From: Candidatus Enterococcus willemsii
GTDB lineage: Bacteria > Bacillota > Bacilli > Lactobacillales > Enterococcaceae
Direction of reading: 5' to 3'
NCBI RefSeq assembly: GCF_009933335.1
Contig: NZ_MAEL01000054.1
Location: 271,149-335,148 of the forward strand
DNA length: 64,000 bases
Positions 44,122 through 51,680 of this stretch are shown piece by piece. The stretch's first letter is position 1; the number at the start of each line of letters is the position of its first letter. The position numbers and the translations under genes were made by a program. A model generated the notes under the pieces. It did not search any database and was not told the DNA's origin. It saw only the letters and a program-made list of their open reading frames with translations.

Positions 44122-44849
44122 TGGGGATTTTTACTAGAAAAACAGTCCTCGAGCAGATTGACGTTGAACCACTGAAAGCAGATGTGGATACAGTTTCACG
44201 CTTAAAAAAGCAAATGACTTCTATTCAAACAGCCAGAAAAGAATATGAATCACGCATTCAGGAGTTGCAGGAGTCAGTAGAAAAAGTGACCAATGCAGAA
44301 GAAACATTCACAACTGAAGGAATGGGCTTTAAAGGCGCTTCCGCTGCTATTCAGGAGTTACTCAAAGTTAAAAGAGAAGAAGTTGACCCATTAGAGGTAG
44401 CTCAAGAACTTCAATACTTGGGTCAGTGGTGGCATGATTATGCACCAGCTAAATTATCTGAAATTGAAAGAGAGTTAAACTCTTTATTTAGAAAACAAGA
44501 AGAACACTTGAGGGCTATAGAAGCGGAGTTTGAAACGTCAAGTAATACTGAAGAAGTTGATGAAGTGGCTGAAATATTGCTACAGGATATTACAGCTTTA
44601 TATGAGCAGTTCTTAGCAATTTCAAGAGTGAAGGACGTTGTGACCAACAGAGAGACATATGGTAGTTACGTCAATTTAAAACTTCCAGAACGTAGAAGCA
44701 TTGCTCAGAAAGAAGCAGAAGCTGCACGACTCAAAGCATCCAGAGTGTTAGCAGCTGCACGTTCACAGGAATCAACTAATAAGATTGCTGAAGCACAAGG
44801 CAGGGAAACAGTCAATAACCCTTGGTTAAGTACTAACCCTCCAATTTAA
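44121..44849 (+). CDS. Long coiled-coil protein, function unknown
   Basis: A 242-residue protein that is almost entirely helical: ARKEYESRIQELQESVEKV, AKLSEIERELNSLFRKQEEH, AQKEAEAARLKASRVLAAAR. ATG 44121 overlaps the previous stop and lies 9 nt after GAGGTG. Could be a structural or scaffold-like protein. I do not recognise a family. Confidence 0.6.
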   Translation: MGIFTRKTVLEQIDVEPLKADVDTVSRLKKQMTSIQTARKEYESRIQELQESVEKVTNAEETFTTEGMGFKGASAAIQELLKVKREEVDPLEVAQELQYLGQWWHDYAPAKLSEIERELNSLFRKQEEHLRAIEAEFETSSNTEEVDEVAEILLQDITALYEQFLAISRVKDVVTNRETYGSYVNLKLPERRSIAQKEAEAARLKASRVLAAARSQESTNKIAEAQGRETVNNPWLSTNPPI

Positions 44850-44868
44850 GCAGAAAGGAAGTGATTGA

Positions 44869-45312
44869 ATGAGTAATATCCACCAGTTACCAGCCTTAAA
44901 CCTAAGTAGGTTAACTGCTCAGGAACAGGCTGTTCTTTCCGCTGTCCTTGAGCAGGATATTTCAGGTAAGAGTAACAAGGAAATATCAAATGAATTAGGC
45001 ATTTCAGAATCTACATTCTACAGAATTAAGAGCAGACCTAGTGTCTCTCAAGAAATTCTAACAGCTTCTAAAACAAAAGCAGACCTGTTGCTTCCTTTGG
45101 CTATTCAGAAAGCTGAGAAGATGTTACAGGATGAATCTACTCCTGCAAGTGCTGCTGTTAACTTGATTAAAGTTATCTACCAACAAGCAGGCATGATCAA
45201 GCCCCCAGAAACTACTGGAGGTTTTGACAATAGTAATCCACGTGAGAAAACCATTGATGAACTCATGAAGCACTATGGGATTACAGACTCTTCTAGTGAA
45301 GAAATAGCATAA
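44869..45312 (+). CDS. TerS-like helix-turn-helix protein
   Basis: A 147-residue protein. Residues 10-60 form an HTH of the terminase-small-subunit or phBC6A51 kind (SNKEISNELGISESTFYRIK), followed by a helical part (KADLLLPLAIQKAEKMLQDE) and a tail with the segment EKTIDELMKHYGITDSS. TerS proteins recognise packaging sites, and satellite elements often encode their own to redirect helper-phage packaging. No large terminase is present. The assignment is by general resemblance only. Confidence 0.55.
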   Translation: MSNIHQLPALNLSRLTAQEQAVLSAVLEQDISGKSNKEISNELGISESTFYRIKSRPSVSQEILTASKTKADLLLPLAIQKAEKMLQDESTPASAAVNLIKVIYQQAGMIKPPETTGGFDNSNPREKTIDELMKHYGITDSSSEEIA

Positions 45313-45357
45313 TCATAGTTAGTTAAGCAGTGAATTCACTGTTTGCACATATATTTT

Positions 45358-45407
45358 AACCAGTAATGACTGCCCTCCTAGTGGTTTTACTGGTTATCCC
45401 TTTTTAT
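45358..45407 (+). terminator. Terminator after the TerS-like gene
   Basis: Stem AACCAGTAA/TTACTGGTT with a 20-nt loop, then CCCTTTTTATTTT. A 14-bp palindrome CAGTGAATTCACTG lies just upstream. Confidence 0.75.
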
Positions 45408-46056
45408 TTTAACTCCCTATAGTCTATTCTGTGGGGAGATACATAGCAGTTTTAAAAGACTGCATGTCACTGGCAACAACCTCACATTCAGTTGTCAGCG
45501 CCTGATATGTCCTACGGTGCTTCCCTTGCGGAAACAGGGGGAGTGCCACTACATACTGAAAGTGTATATTTGTTATTTTATTAAAGTTCAGTCCAGAGTT
45601 GATTTACTGAGATAGAAGTTAGTTGACTGTTGCTTCATGTGACAGTGTTTCACTTTGTTTTCTGATTTCAATTTTAACGTGGAAGAAGTCATTTGAGGAG
45701 TTTAATAGAAGTCATATGTTGATATATCAGTGTTTTTCTGATGTTTCAGTTAGTTATTGAAGTGACAAGAATACCCGCAAGAACTAAGGAGACTGGTTTT
45801 GTGTATGACAGGAAATAAATTCAAATAAACAGATAACTTTCATGTGTGTCAACATTAACCAGAGTGAAATATCTGTAACTACTATATAGTTAATTGTTAT
45901 TTTAATGGTAGTTTGTTCTTTCTGCTTATTCATTTTAGATAACATCATTAGTGATGAATAACAGCAATATATTTATTTAACTATGGTCAATCTAATAAAG
46001 TTTAAACCAGAGTCAAAGGGATTTTCTTACATCTGTTCTACCTTTGACTCTGTTTT
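45408..46056 (+). ncRNA. Candidate large structured RNA (about 650 nt)
   Basis: No ORF. Helices visible on the plus strand: CTCCC/GGGAG (45412-45440 region), GCAGT/ACTGC, CTGGCAAC/GTTGTCAG, and a ten-pair GGTGCTTCCC with GGGGAGTGCC. The stretch ends in a strong terminator, CAGAGTCAAAGG (46008) / CCTTTGACTCTG (46041) plus TTTT. Length, setting in a tRNA-integrated element and helix density recall the ornate ROOL or GOLLD RNAs of Lactobacillales phages. That identity is a hypothesis. Confidence 0.4.
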
Positions 46057-46093
46057 AATATATAAGTCTGCCTGTTATCCCACAGAGTTGACT

Positions 46094-46144
46094 GAAAGAA
46101 GCCCCCTGTCTCCTTAAACGAGAAGCAGAGGGCTTTCTTTTTTA
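46094..46144 (+). terminator. Strong hairpin 22 bp before the next gene
   Basis: GAAAGaAGCCC/GGGCTtTC with inner CTG/CAG and a run of T. The following gene starts at 46167, leaving no space for a promoter between them. Confidence 0.75.
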
Positions 46145-46166
46145 CATATTTTAGGAGGCGAATAGA

Positions 46167-46667
46167 TTGAGGTTATTCCATGCAACGCCTAAGAAAAATA
46201 CCAGAAGTGTTCTGAAAAATGGCATTGATAACAGGAGAAATGTCCTTGCTACACGCCAACTTCGACAGTTCATAGACAGAAATAAGCCTTTTACGTCAAC
46301 TGCTAATAAACATGAAGCTATATTTCTATTCAGTGAAAGTGAGTTACCTGTTGTTATGCAGAATTATCCTGATTATGCTGTATTAGCAGTTGACGTAACT
46401 GCATTAGACACCTTTTACTTAGTGTCATTTAACAACTACTTAAGCGAGGTTATTTGTGATTTCAGACAAGATAAGCATAAGATAACAGAAGCTGAACAGT
46501 GGGCAAGGGTGTATTGGCGTACCTGCAATCCATTTAATGACTATGTGGAACAGGAAGATAAAATTAAAAAGCACTGTTTAGCTACTATAGGTTGTGATTA
46601 TATCCCTGAATTTCTATACTTTAAAGACATGATAGAACCAGAGTTTTTAACTCTGATAACTGAATAA
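46167..46667 (+). CDS. Possible ADP-ribosyltransferase-fold protein
   Basis: A 166-residue protein beginning RLFHATPKKNTRSVLKNGID, which resembles the (L/V)(Y/F)HxT...SIxxxGI opening of ART-fold enzymes, followed by the strand-like AIFLFSESELPVVMQ. Later residues (CDYIPEFLYFKDM) are not recognised. TTG start 9 nt after AGGAGG. It could be a modifier of host or phage proteins, but catalytic residues beyond the first His are not clear. It follows a strong hairpin, so expression probably needs read-through. Confidence 0.45.
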   Translation: MRLFHATPKKNTRSVLKNGIDNRRNVLATRQLRQFIDRNKPFTSTANKHEAIFLFSESELPVVMQNYPDYAVLAVDVTALDTFYLVSFNNYLSEVICDFRQDKHKITEAEQWARVYWRTCNPFNDYVEQEDKIKKHCLATIGCDYIPEFLYFKDMIEPEFLTLITE

Positions 46668-48017
46668 CGTAAATCAAGCTGTAATTACTTCTAATTGATG
46701 GGGGCATTGCAGCTTACTTTTTTTATGCTGTGAGTTACCTGTTGTTGTTGATGAATAGAGTTCTGTCGCTGTTATTTTAACTCCACTAAGAGTGTAGTGC
46801 TGTGGCTTTCTTTTATATTCAGTTTTATTGTATAAATATCTAGTTTACATAATGTAGATTATATCAAGTTGAATATGATTTTTTACTGATTATTCAGTGT
46901 TTTAGCAGTTTTAAACAGGTGGAAATGGTTTACATAATTTTGTAGTTAGTATATTGATATGTATAAAAATTAAAATAACAGTAAGTACCTGTTAAATCAC
47001 TATTTACATGAATATTTCAATTGCTTCCTGTATAAAATAATGGGGCTGTTGACTACATTTTTTCAAGTGTGAACAGCAATAGAAAAGGAGATATATTGTT
47101 ATTTTTCCTAAGATGGTTGCGTGTCATTAGAGTAATGACAGTATAAACTATGCCTACAGAGATATAAAAGCAGGCTATACTGTAACCCTACAGATTAATT
47201 AAACTATCTATTCAAGGCTGTACTAATAAGTAAACAGGTTGCTACTGATAGAAAGGGGGTAACTGGGGGGCAAGAGTGACATGCTGTAGGCTACTGCGCT
47301 ACTAGGTGTCCTTACATTTGTTTGCCTGCTTCTACCTAGTAAAACAGTGCAGGAGCATACCAGAATAGAGGGGAAGGTGTGTGCTGCCAATATCAGCTTA
47401 ATGTTGTTGTGCTGTAGCGCTTTAGTAGTACAGACTGAACCATCTTATTATAATTGTCACTTACTCATATCAGAGTAATGTACTTGTATATAGTTGATAT
47501 TCTTAAGTAACAAGAACAATGACACAAAGTAATAAAGAACAAACTTAATCAAGTAAAGAACTGAAAGTAATTCTACCTTCATTGTGTTTCAGCTTTGAGT
47601 TCACCTTTTCTGTATCAAGTTTCTTTTAATTTCAATTAATAACAATAAAATAAAGTATTAAAGAACAAACTCAATCAAAGCAAACTACTCTTGATGTTAT
47701 ATTAAACTGAATGTTTTCAGTTCATTCTCAGTTACATCAGAAAATGAAAAGATGTTCAGTTACACCCCACCTCTGGGGGGGACACTACCAGATTTCAGCG
47801 CCCCTAAGCAGTTCTACAATATACACATTAAAAATACATTGGGCTTTACTGGTATAACTGTCCATTCCAGAAATTTTCTGAAATAAAAAATAACTCTGGG
47901 AATAGAGTCAATTCCTAAGTTATACAGTGTTCCACAGAAGCATTCTCAGCCCATTTCAGATGAATAACAGGGGAGTAGCCTGTTTAAGAGACCCTGAGCG
48001 CTACTGTAATCAATTTG
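46668..48017 (+). ncRNA. 1.35-kb gene-free region; candidate structured RNA at about 47040-47470
   Basis: A terminator (CAAGCTG/GCAGCTT, 46675-46721) closes the previous gene. From 47040 to 47470 many helices are visible: TGTCATTA/TAATGACA, TATGCCT/AGGCTATA, CTGTA/TACAG and others, in unusually G-rich sequence for this region. Imperfect direct repeats of about 30 bp sit at 47527 and 47652 (shared core AAAGAACAAACT). No ORF over 60 codons was found. Strand is assumed. Confidence 0.35.
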
Positions 48018-48317
48018 CTATGCATTAGATCTGTTATTTAGTTGATTATCAACGTACTTCTGTATTTCCTGTAGTTCTTCTGTTGATAGTGAAGCTATAT
48101 ACTGTTTTATAAGAAGCAAAGTGTTATCAGATTGCTGTAATTCAGTGGGAGAAATTGAAAATGCAGTTGCTAATTTTATTAAGTTCTCTAATGTAGGAGA
48201 AATATCACCATTTTCATACCTTCTATAACTTCTAACATCAATACCAATCAATTCAGCAACTTGTGCTTGCTTCATACCTAGTTCAAGTCTTCTTTTCTTA
48301 ATTAAATTATCTTCCAT
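48018..48317 (-). CDS. Cro/CI-type HTH repressor
   Basis: A 99-residue XRE-family protein. HTH residues 5-60: RRLELGMKQAQVAELIGIDV, RSYRRYENGDISPTLENL. Divergent from the sigma-like gene; two similar palindromes in between are its likely operators. Ribosome site AAGGAGG. It is the candidate maintenance repressor of the element, comparable in layout to a lysogeny switch. Confidence 0.85.
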   Translation of the reverse strand: MEDNLIKKRRLELGMKQAQVAELIGIDVRSYRRYENGDISPTLENLIKLATAFSISPTELQQSDNTLLLIKQYIASLSTEELQEIQKYVDNQLNNRSNA

Positions 48318-48329
48318 GTAAAAACCTCC

Positions 48330-48381
48330 TTGACAAAGGACGTTAACGCCCTTTATAATCTTTTTAGGACGTTAGAGTCCT
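48330..48381 (+). promoter_or_regulatory. Rightward promoter with two palindromic operators
   Basis: TTGACA (48330-48335), 18-bp spacer, TATAAT (48354-48359). Operator 1 AGGACGTTAACGCCCT (48337-48352) fills the spacer; operator 2 AGGACGTTAGAGTCCT (48366-48381) covers the start point. Both share AGGACGTTA and are 29 bp apart. The promoter drives the sigma-like gene. Confidence 0.75.
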
Positions 48382-48421
48382 GCTTGCTTTTGTATTCTAC
48401 AGAATAAGGAGATAAAAAACT

Positions 48422-49081
48422 ATGCACACTAATTTATTAGACAGTTCTATCAACATTGAGACACTTGTCGGACAATTTCAAGCAGGCATTAAGGAAACTT
48501 TCACGGAAATTTACGCTCTATTTGCTAACGAAAGAAAGGCTCAGAGTTTGAGGCTGCGCCACAGTCTACCTGCTGCGGTAACTGCTCATGACATTCAAGC
48601 CTTAATTGATGATGCTTTGCTAACTGCTGTTACACGCTTCAAACCAGAAGAAACTGCTTCTTTTAGAACATATTTCAGGAGTATTCTGGAATACAACAGA
48701 TTAGATGTGATTAAACATGTAAACAGGAAGAAAAGAGATTGTGCCATTAAACTAGTTTCCACGATACTGGCAGAAGATGCAGAGCTATTAGACATTCTTG
48801 AAGTTATTGAAGATGAAACAGCTTTACAAGGCTTCACTGAGATTGAAAATACAACTTTACAACTTTTGCAAGAGTACGCCACTGTTAACCCTAGAAAACA
48901 ATTAAATGCTACGTTACTTCTCTTAGAAGCAGGTAGCTACTTGAATGCTCCTGAAAAATACAGTTTCATGCGAAAAGTAACAGGAATGACGTTGAATGAC
49001 TCTGCGGTCAGGAAGAAATGTCAGCGTGCTAAAGCAGACTTTAAAAAGTGGCTTGCTGAAAAAGAAGGTACAGAGATATGA
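48422..49081 (+). CDS. Sigma-factor-like regulator
   Basis: A 219-residue protein. Residues 10-105 resemble sigma region 2 (NIETLVGQFQAGIKETFTEI; ETASFRTYFRSILEYNRLDV, then IKHVNRKKR), and the C-terminal part (LNDSAVRKKCQRAKADFKKW) fits region 4 or a RinA-like HTH. It is driven by the repressor-controlled promoter, so it is probably the switch that activates late or excision functions on induction. Assignment rests on pattern only. Confidence 0.65.
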   Translation: MHTNLLDSSINIETLVGQFQAGIKETFTEIYALFANERKAQSLRLRHSLPAAVTAHDIQALIDDALLTAVTRFKPEETASFRTYFRSILEYNRLDVIKHVNRKKRDCAIKLVSTILAEDAELLDILEVIEDETALQGFTEIENTTLQLLQEYATVNPRKQLNATLLLLEAGSYLNAPEKYSFMRKVTGMTLNDSAVRKKCQRAKADFKKWLAEKEGTEI

Positions 49082-49248
49082 TGGATAAGCGTAGGACAAT
49101 CAGAGTAAGCAACTTTGAATATGCTTTGAGAAAACTGATGGCGTACACAGTGTATTATGCTTTTATTCTTCTGATGTGTGCAGTTGTTACTGGTTTATTC
49201 TTGTTTATCCATGGAATACCAGAGTTACTTGTAAATGCTTTGTTTTAA
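49078..49248 (+). CDS. Small membrane protein after the sigma-like gene
   Basis: A 56-residue protein: basic N-terminus MMDKRRTIRVSN, then one or two membrane segments (YAFILLMCAVVTGLFLFIHG). It overlaps the sigma-like gene by ATGA and is presumably co-translated with it. It could be a membrane partner or anti-sigma-like protein; no evidence beyond position. Confidence 0.55.
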   Translation: MMDKRRTIRVSNFEYALRKLMAYTVYYAFILLMCAVVTGLFLFIHGIPELLVNALF

Positions 49249-49286
49249 TAACAGATAGCAGACTTCACAGATATTGAAAATAACTG

Positions 49287-49315
49287 TTGCTTACACTTTT
49301 AAAATGTGATAAACT
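49287..49315 (+). promoter_or_regulatory. Element-borne promoter that may drive the rebuilt tRNA-Arg
   Basis: TTGCTT, 17-bp spacer, TAAACT, 104 bp before the tRNA. The native promoter is now 11.6 kb away at attL, so this or read-through from the sigma operon must transcribe the complete tRNA. Confidence 0.4.
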
Positions 49316-49414
49316 CAATGACGTTGGTGAATTACAGTCCAGACTGTTAACTGACTGACCACTTAGAATAACAGTTAGTGGCTGTCATGTTCCTGTATTT
49401 ACCGCCCTTATCCA

Positions 49415-49472
49415 ATTTGTCATAGTAGCTCAGCTGGATAGAGCATCCGCCTTCTAAGCGGACGGTCGGGGG
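49415..49472 (+). repeat. attR: right 58-bp direct repeat
   Basis: Identical to 37863-37920. After 49472 the sequence continues with the T-loop and 3' acceptor strand, giving a complete tRNA. Confidence 0.92.
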
Positions 49473-49492
49473 TTCGAATCCCTCCTGTGACG
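49419..49492 (+). tRNA. tRNA-Arg(TCT), rebuilt at attR
   Basis: A full 74-nt cloverleaf: acceptor GTCATAG/CTGTGAC, D-arm GCTC/GAGC, anticodon stem TCCGC/GCGGA with loop CTTCTAA (anticodon TCT, reads AGA), T-arm GGGGG/CCCTC with TTCGAAT, discriminator G. CCA is not encoded. The first 54 nt come from the element and the last 20 from the chromosome side. Confidence 0.95.
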
Positions 49493-49512
49493 TAAAAGTT
49501 AAGTTATTTATT

Positions 49513-49558
49513 CCTAATGAAAAAGCTTTTAGATAAGCGTTTCATTAGGTTTTTTTTA
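49513..49558 (+). terminator. Terminator after tRNA-Arg
   Basis: Perfect stem CCTAATGAAA/TTTCATTAGG and a run of eight T. Confidence 0.9.
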
Positions 49559-50157
49559 TATTTTTTGTTATGGGGTAGACGAACTGGACTTCGAACTGGC
49601 AAAAGTATCCCACACGTTTTGTCTCATAATAGCATTATTTTATTATTTTGCAAGAGATGATATTTATAGCATTTAGTAGTGCAATTTTTAACTGTTGAGC
49701 ATGCTTATTTGAATTTTTTTAGAAAGAGATAATGACATTTGTTTGGCTCGACCTTTCTTTAGAAGGCGGATGCTCTATCCAGCTGAACTGATTGGGTTAA
49801 GTTGAGAATTTTAAAAGTAAAGTAATCAATTCCAATTTAGAGAAAAACATTACAATAAACATACGTAAATAACCATTCTGAGAGCTTTAGAGCCTTCTTA
49901 AGCACTATTAAGTAAAAGTAGTTTGTATGAATGATAGAAGCCCGTATATGCGTATTAATTAGCTAATAGAATGAAAATCAAGGTTTCAAGTGCCAATGAT
50001 GACAGGATTTTAAAATAGAAAACTAATGTAGATATTGACGTGTTTAAATAACTATTAAAAATTGAAGGAAAAGTTAGTAGTGTGGTTGAGTTGCCAACAT
50101 AGAAGATGATAAAAAAATTTATAGAGAAAGGTTTTGTTTCATGTTAATATAGTGTAA
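49559..50157. other. Gene-free AT-rich stretch with an inverted tRNA-Arg fragment
   Basis: About 600 bp with no ORF above background. It contains the 28-bp inverted copy of the tRNA-Arg D-arm to anticodon region at 49759-49786. Otherwise nothing recognisable. Confidence 0.5.
49759..49786 (-). repeat. 28-bp inverted piece of tRNA-Arg
   Basis: Reverse complement of the tRNA segment from the D-arm (TCAGCTGG) through the anticodon (CTTCTAA), with no mismatch over 28 bp. A possible attachment core of a second element or a rearrangement scar. Confidence 0.85.
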
Positions 50158-50170
50158 GAACATACGTTTG
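50142..50170 (+). promoter_or_regulatory. Promoter with LexA box before the zinc-module gene
   Basis: Extended -10 TGTTAATAT (50142-50150) followed at once by GAACATACGTTTG (50158-50170). This is the same GAAC-N4-GTTTG form as the box in the dinB promoter, and it lies over the expected start point. Predicts SOS induction. Confidence 0.65.
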
Positions 50171-50189
50171 TTTTTGGAGGGATGTTTTA

Positions 50190-51575
50190 ATGGGGAAGAA
50201 ATTATTAATTGATAAAAGTAAACGTAATTTGCTGATATTTAGTGATTTTATGAAATATGAAGAACCGACTATATATAAGATTTTATTAGAAAACAACAAA
50301 ATTGATGAAGATACTGCTGAAAAATTAGATATTAGTCAAAAAATAAAGCAGAATCTCCCTGCATGGTTAAATTTTTCAAGTGAAGAATGGATTCCTGACA
50401 AGAATAATCCTATACTTACAACTGACGTATCTGGTAATAAACATTGTAAATTATGCAATCAACCTATAAAGTTTCAATACAAAGTAAAGAATAAAAGAAA
50501 CAAGATGGAAATACTTATTGGTGGAAATTGTGTAAATAATTTTAAGCAATTAGATTCTATGATAAAAATTATCAAAACGGAAAAAGAATATATACGATAC
50601 AATAAGCTATTGAAATACAACTCAGATATTTATGATATTCTGATGACTGATTCTAAACTTTTACAGAAAACTGAAATTATTCTCCCTAAAGGTTATTATG
50701 ATAGTTTTGATAAAAGGCAGAAGCAAGTAAAAAGATTACTAATGGATTATATACGGCGAGGGAAAAGTCCTAAGAAAAAAGAGATAGATAAGTTACTTTC
50801 ACTTTATAGGTATGAACGCAGTAACCTAAAGCATTTTGTAAAACAAAATAACCAAAATACAGATTATGTTACAAGAAAAATAGCTAATGAAATAGAAAAT
50901 AATCAAAATGATGATTACAAAGGGATTATTAATGAGGTAATGGAAAACAATGGCAAATTGTCTGCTGTTATCTCAATGAAAATAAAAGTTGTAGGCCATT
51001 TGAACAGAATTAAGCCTTTAATAAGTAATCAGCTTCCAAAAGAAATTACACTGGAACAAACTTCTTTCGGAATGTTTATTCTCTCAATAAAAAAGTTTAA
51101 TGATAATTATATTTTTAAAGTAGATTCACCTTTTTTGCTAGAATTTTTTTATCGGAAAAAATTAAGAAAATTTGATGATGTTTTTTTAGAAAATTTAAGA
51201 AAATTTGATATTTTCGGTGTGAGAACTAAAGAAAAACTACTTATACTATCTGAAAGCTTTGTTACTTCTGATAATTTATTTCGACTAAAAGAGATTGACT
51301 ATCGAAAGATTGTCTATAGGTATGATGATGATTTAACTGTAACAGAATTCAACGAAGTACTTAATAAGGTTGCATCGGTTTTAGAAAAATATACTATCTT
51401 TGAAAAAAAGTGGGATAAAAACTTATATATTTATAGAAATACTACTTTAGAAGAAAAAGGGAAAGAGCTTTTATTTAGTCAGTTGGACAGAACCAAACAA
51501 AAAATAATTGATTCTTATGATAAAAAATTGGAGATTAAGGAGTTGTATGACTGGATTTTACAAGCGATTGAATAA
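50190..51575 (+). CDS. Zinc-module protein, probably SOS-induced, function unknown
   Basis: A 461-residue protein. Near residues 87-118 it carries a CxxC...GxxC zinc module, KHCKLCNQPIKFQYKV followed by ILIGGNCVNNF, of a kind seen in phage and mobile-element proteins. The rest is rich in Lys, Ile and Asn, with no domain I recognise. ATG 50190 lies 8 nt after GGAGGG. A LexA box covers the transcription start. The SOS link suggests a role in excision, replication or host takeover on DNA damage, but no activity can be assigned. Confidence 0.7.
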   Translation: MGKKLLIDKSKRNLLIFSDFMKYEEPTIYKILLENNKIDEDTAEKLDISQKIKQNLPAWLNFSSEEWIPDKNNPILTTDVSGNKHCKLCNQPIKFQYKVKNKRNKMEILIGGNCVNNFKQLDSMIKIIKTEKEYIRYNKLLKYNSDIYDILMTDSKLLQKTEIILPKGYYDSFDKRQKQVKRLLMDYIRRGKSPKKKEIDKLLSLYRYERSNLKHFVKQNNQNTDYVTRKIANEIENNQNDDYKGIINEVMENNGKLSAVISMKIKVVGHLNRIKPLISNQLPKEITLEQTSFGMFILSIKKFNDNYIFKVDSPFLLEFFYRKKLRKFDDVFLENLRKFDIFGVRTKEKLLILSESFVTSDNLFRLKEIDYRKIVYRYDDDLTVTEFNEVLNKVASVLEKYTIFEKKWDKNLYIYRNTTLEEKGKELLFSQLDRTKQKIIDSYDKKLEIKELYDWILQAIE

Positions 51576-51680
51576 AAAATATGCCGTTATCTTTTAAAAA
51601 TTACTTGAAAAAGAGTGTGCCCATATAGAGAACAGGCTTGCATAAGTAGAAAAAAATATTAATTTAGTTATTAGAAGGTT

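Larger units (their letters stand above)
37863..49472. mobile_element. Integrated element in tRNA-Arg(TCT), 11.55 kb between repeat starts
   Basis: Bounded by 58-bp direct repeats, with an integrase next to the left end. Cargo: lipoprotein, AEP primase inside 45-bp inverted repeats, small HTH and coiled-coil proteins including a TerS-like one, a possible ADP-ribosyltransferase-fold protein, a Cro-type repressor and a sigma-like regulator. About a third of the element is gene-free and hairpin-rich. There are no structural, lysis or conjugation genes, so it is not a complete prophage or ICE; a phage satellite or mobilisable element is the best reading. GATC occurs only twice. Confidence 0.85.
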
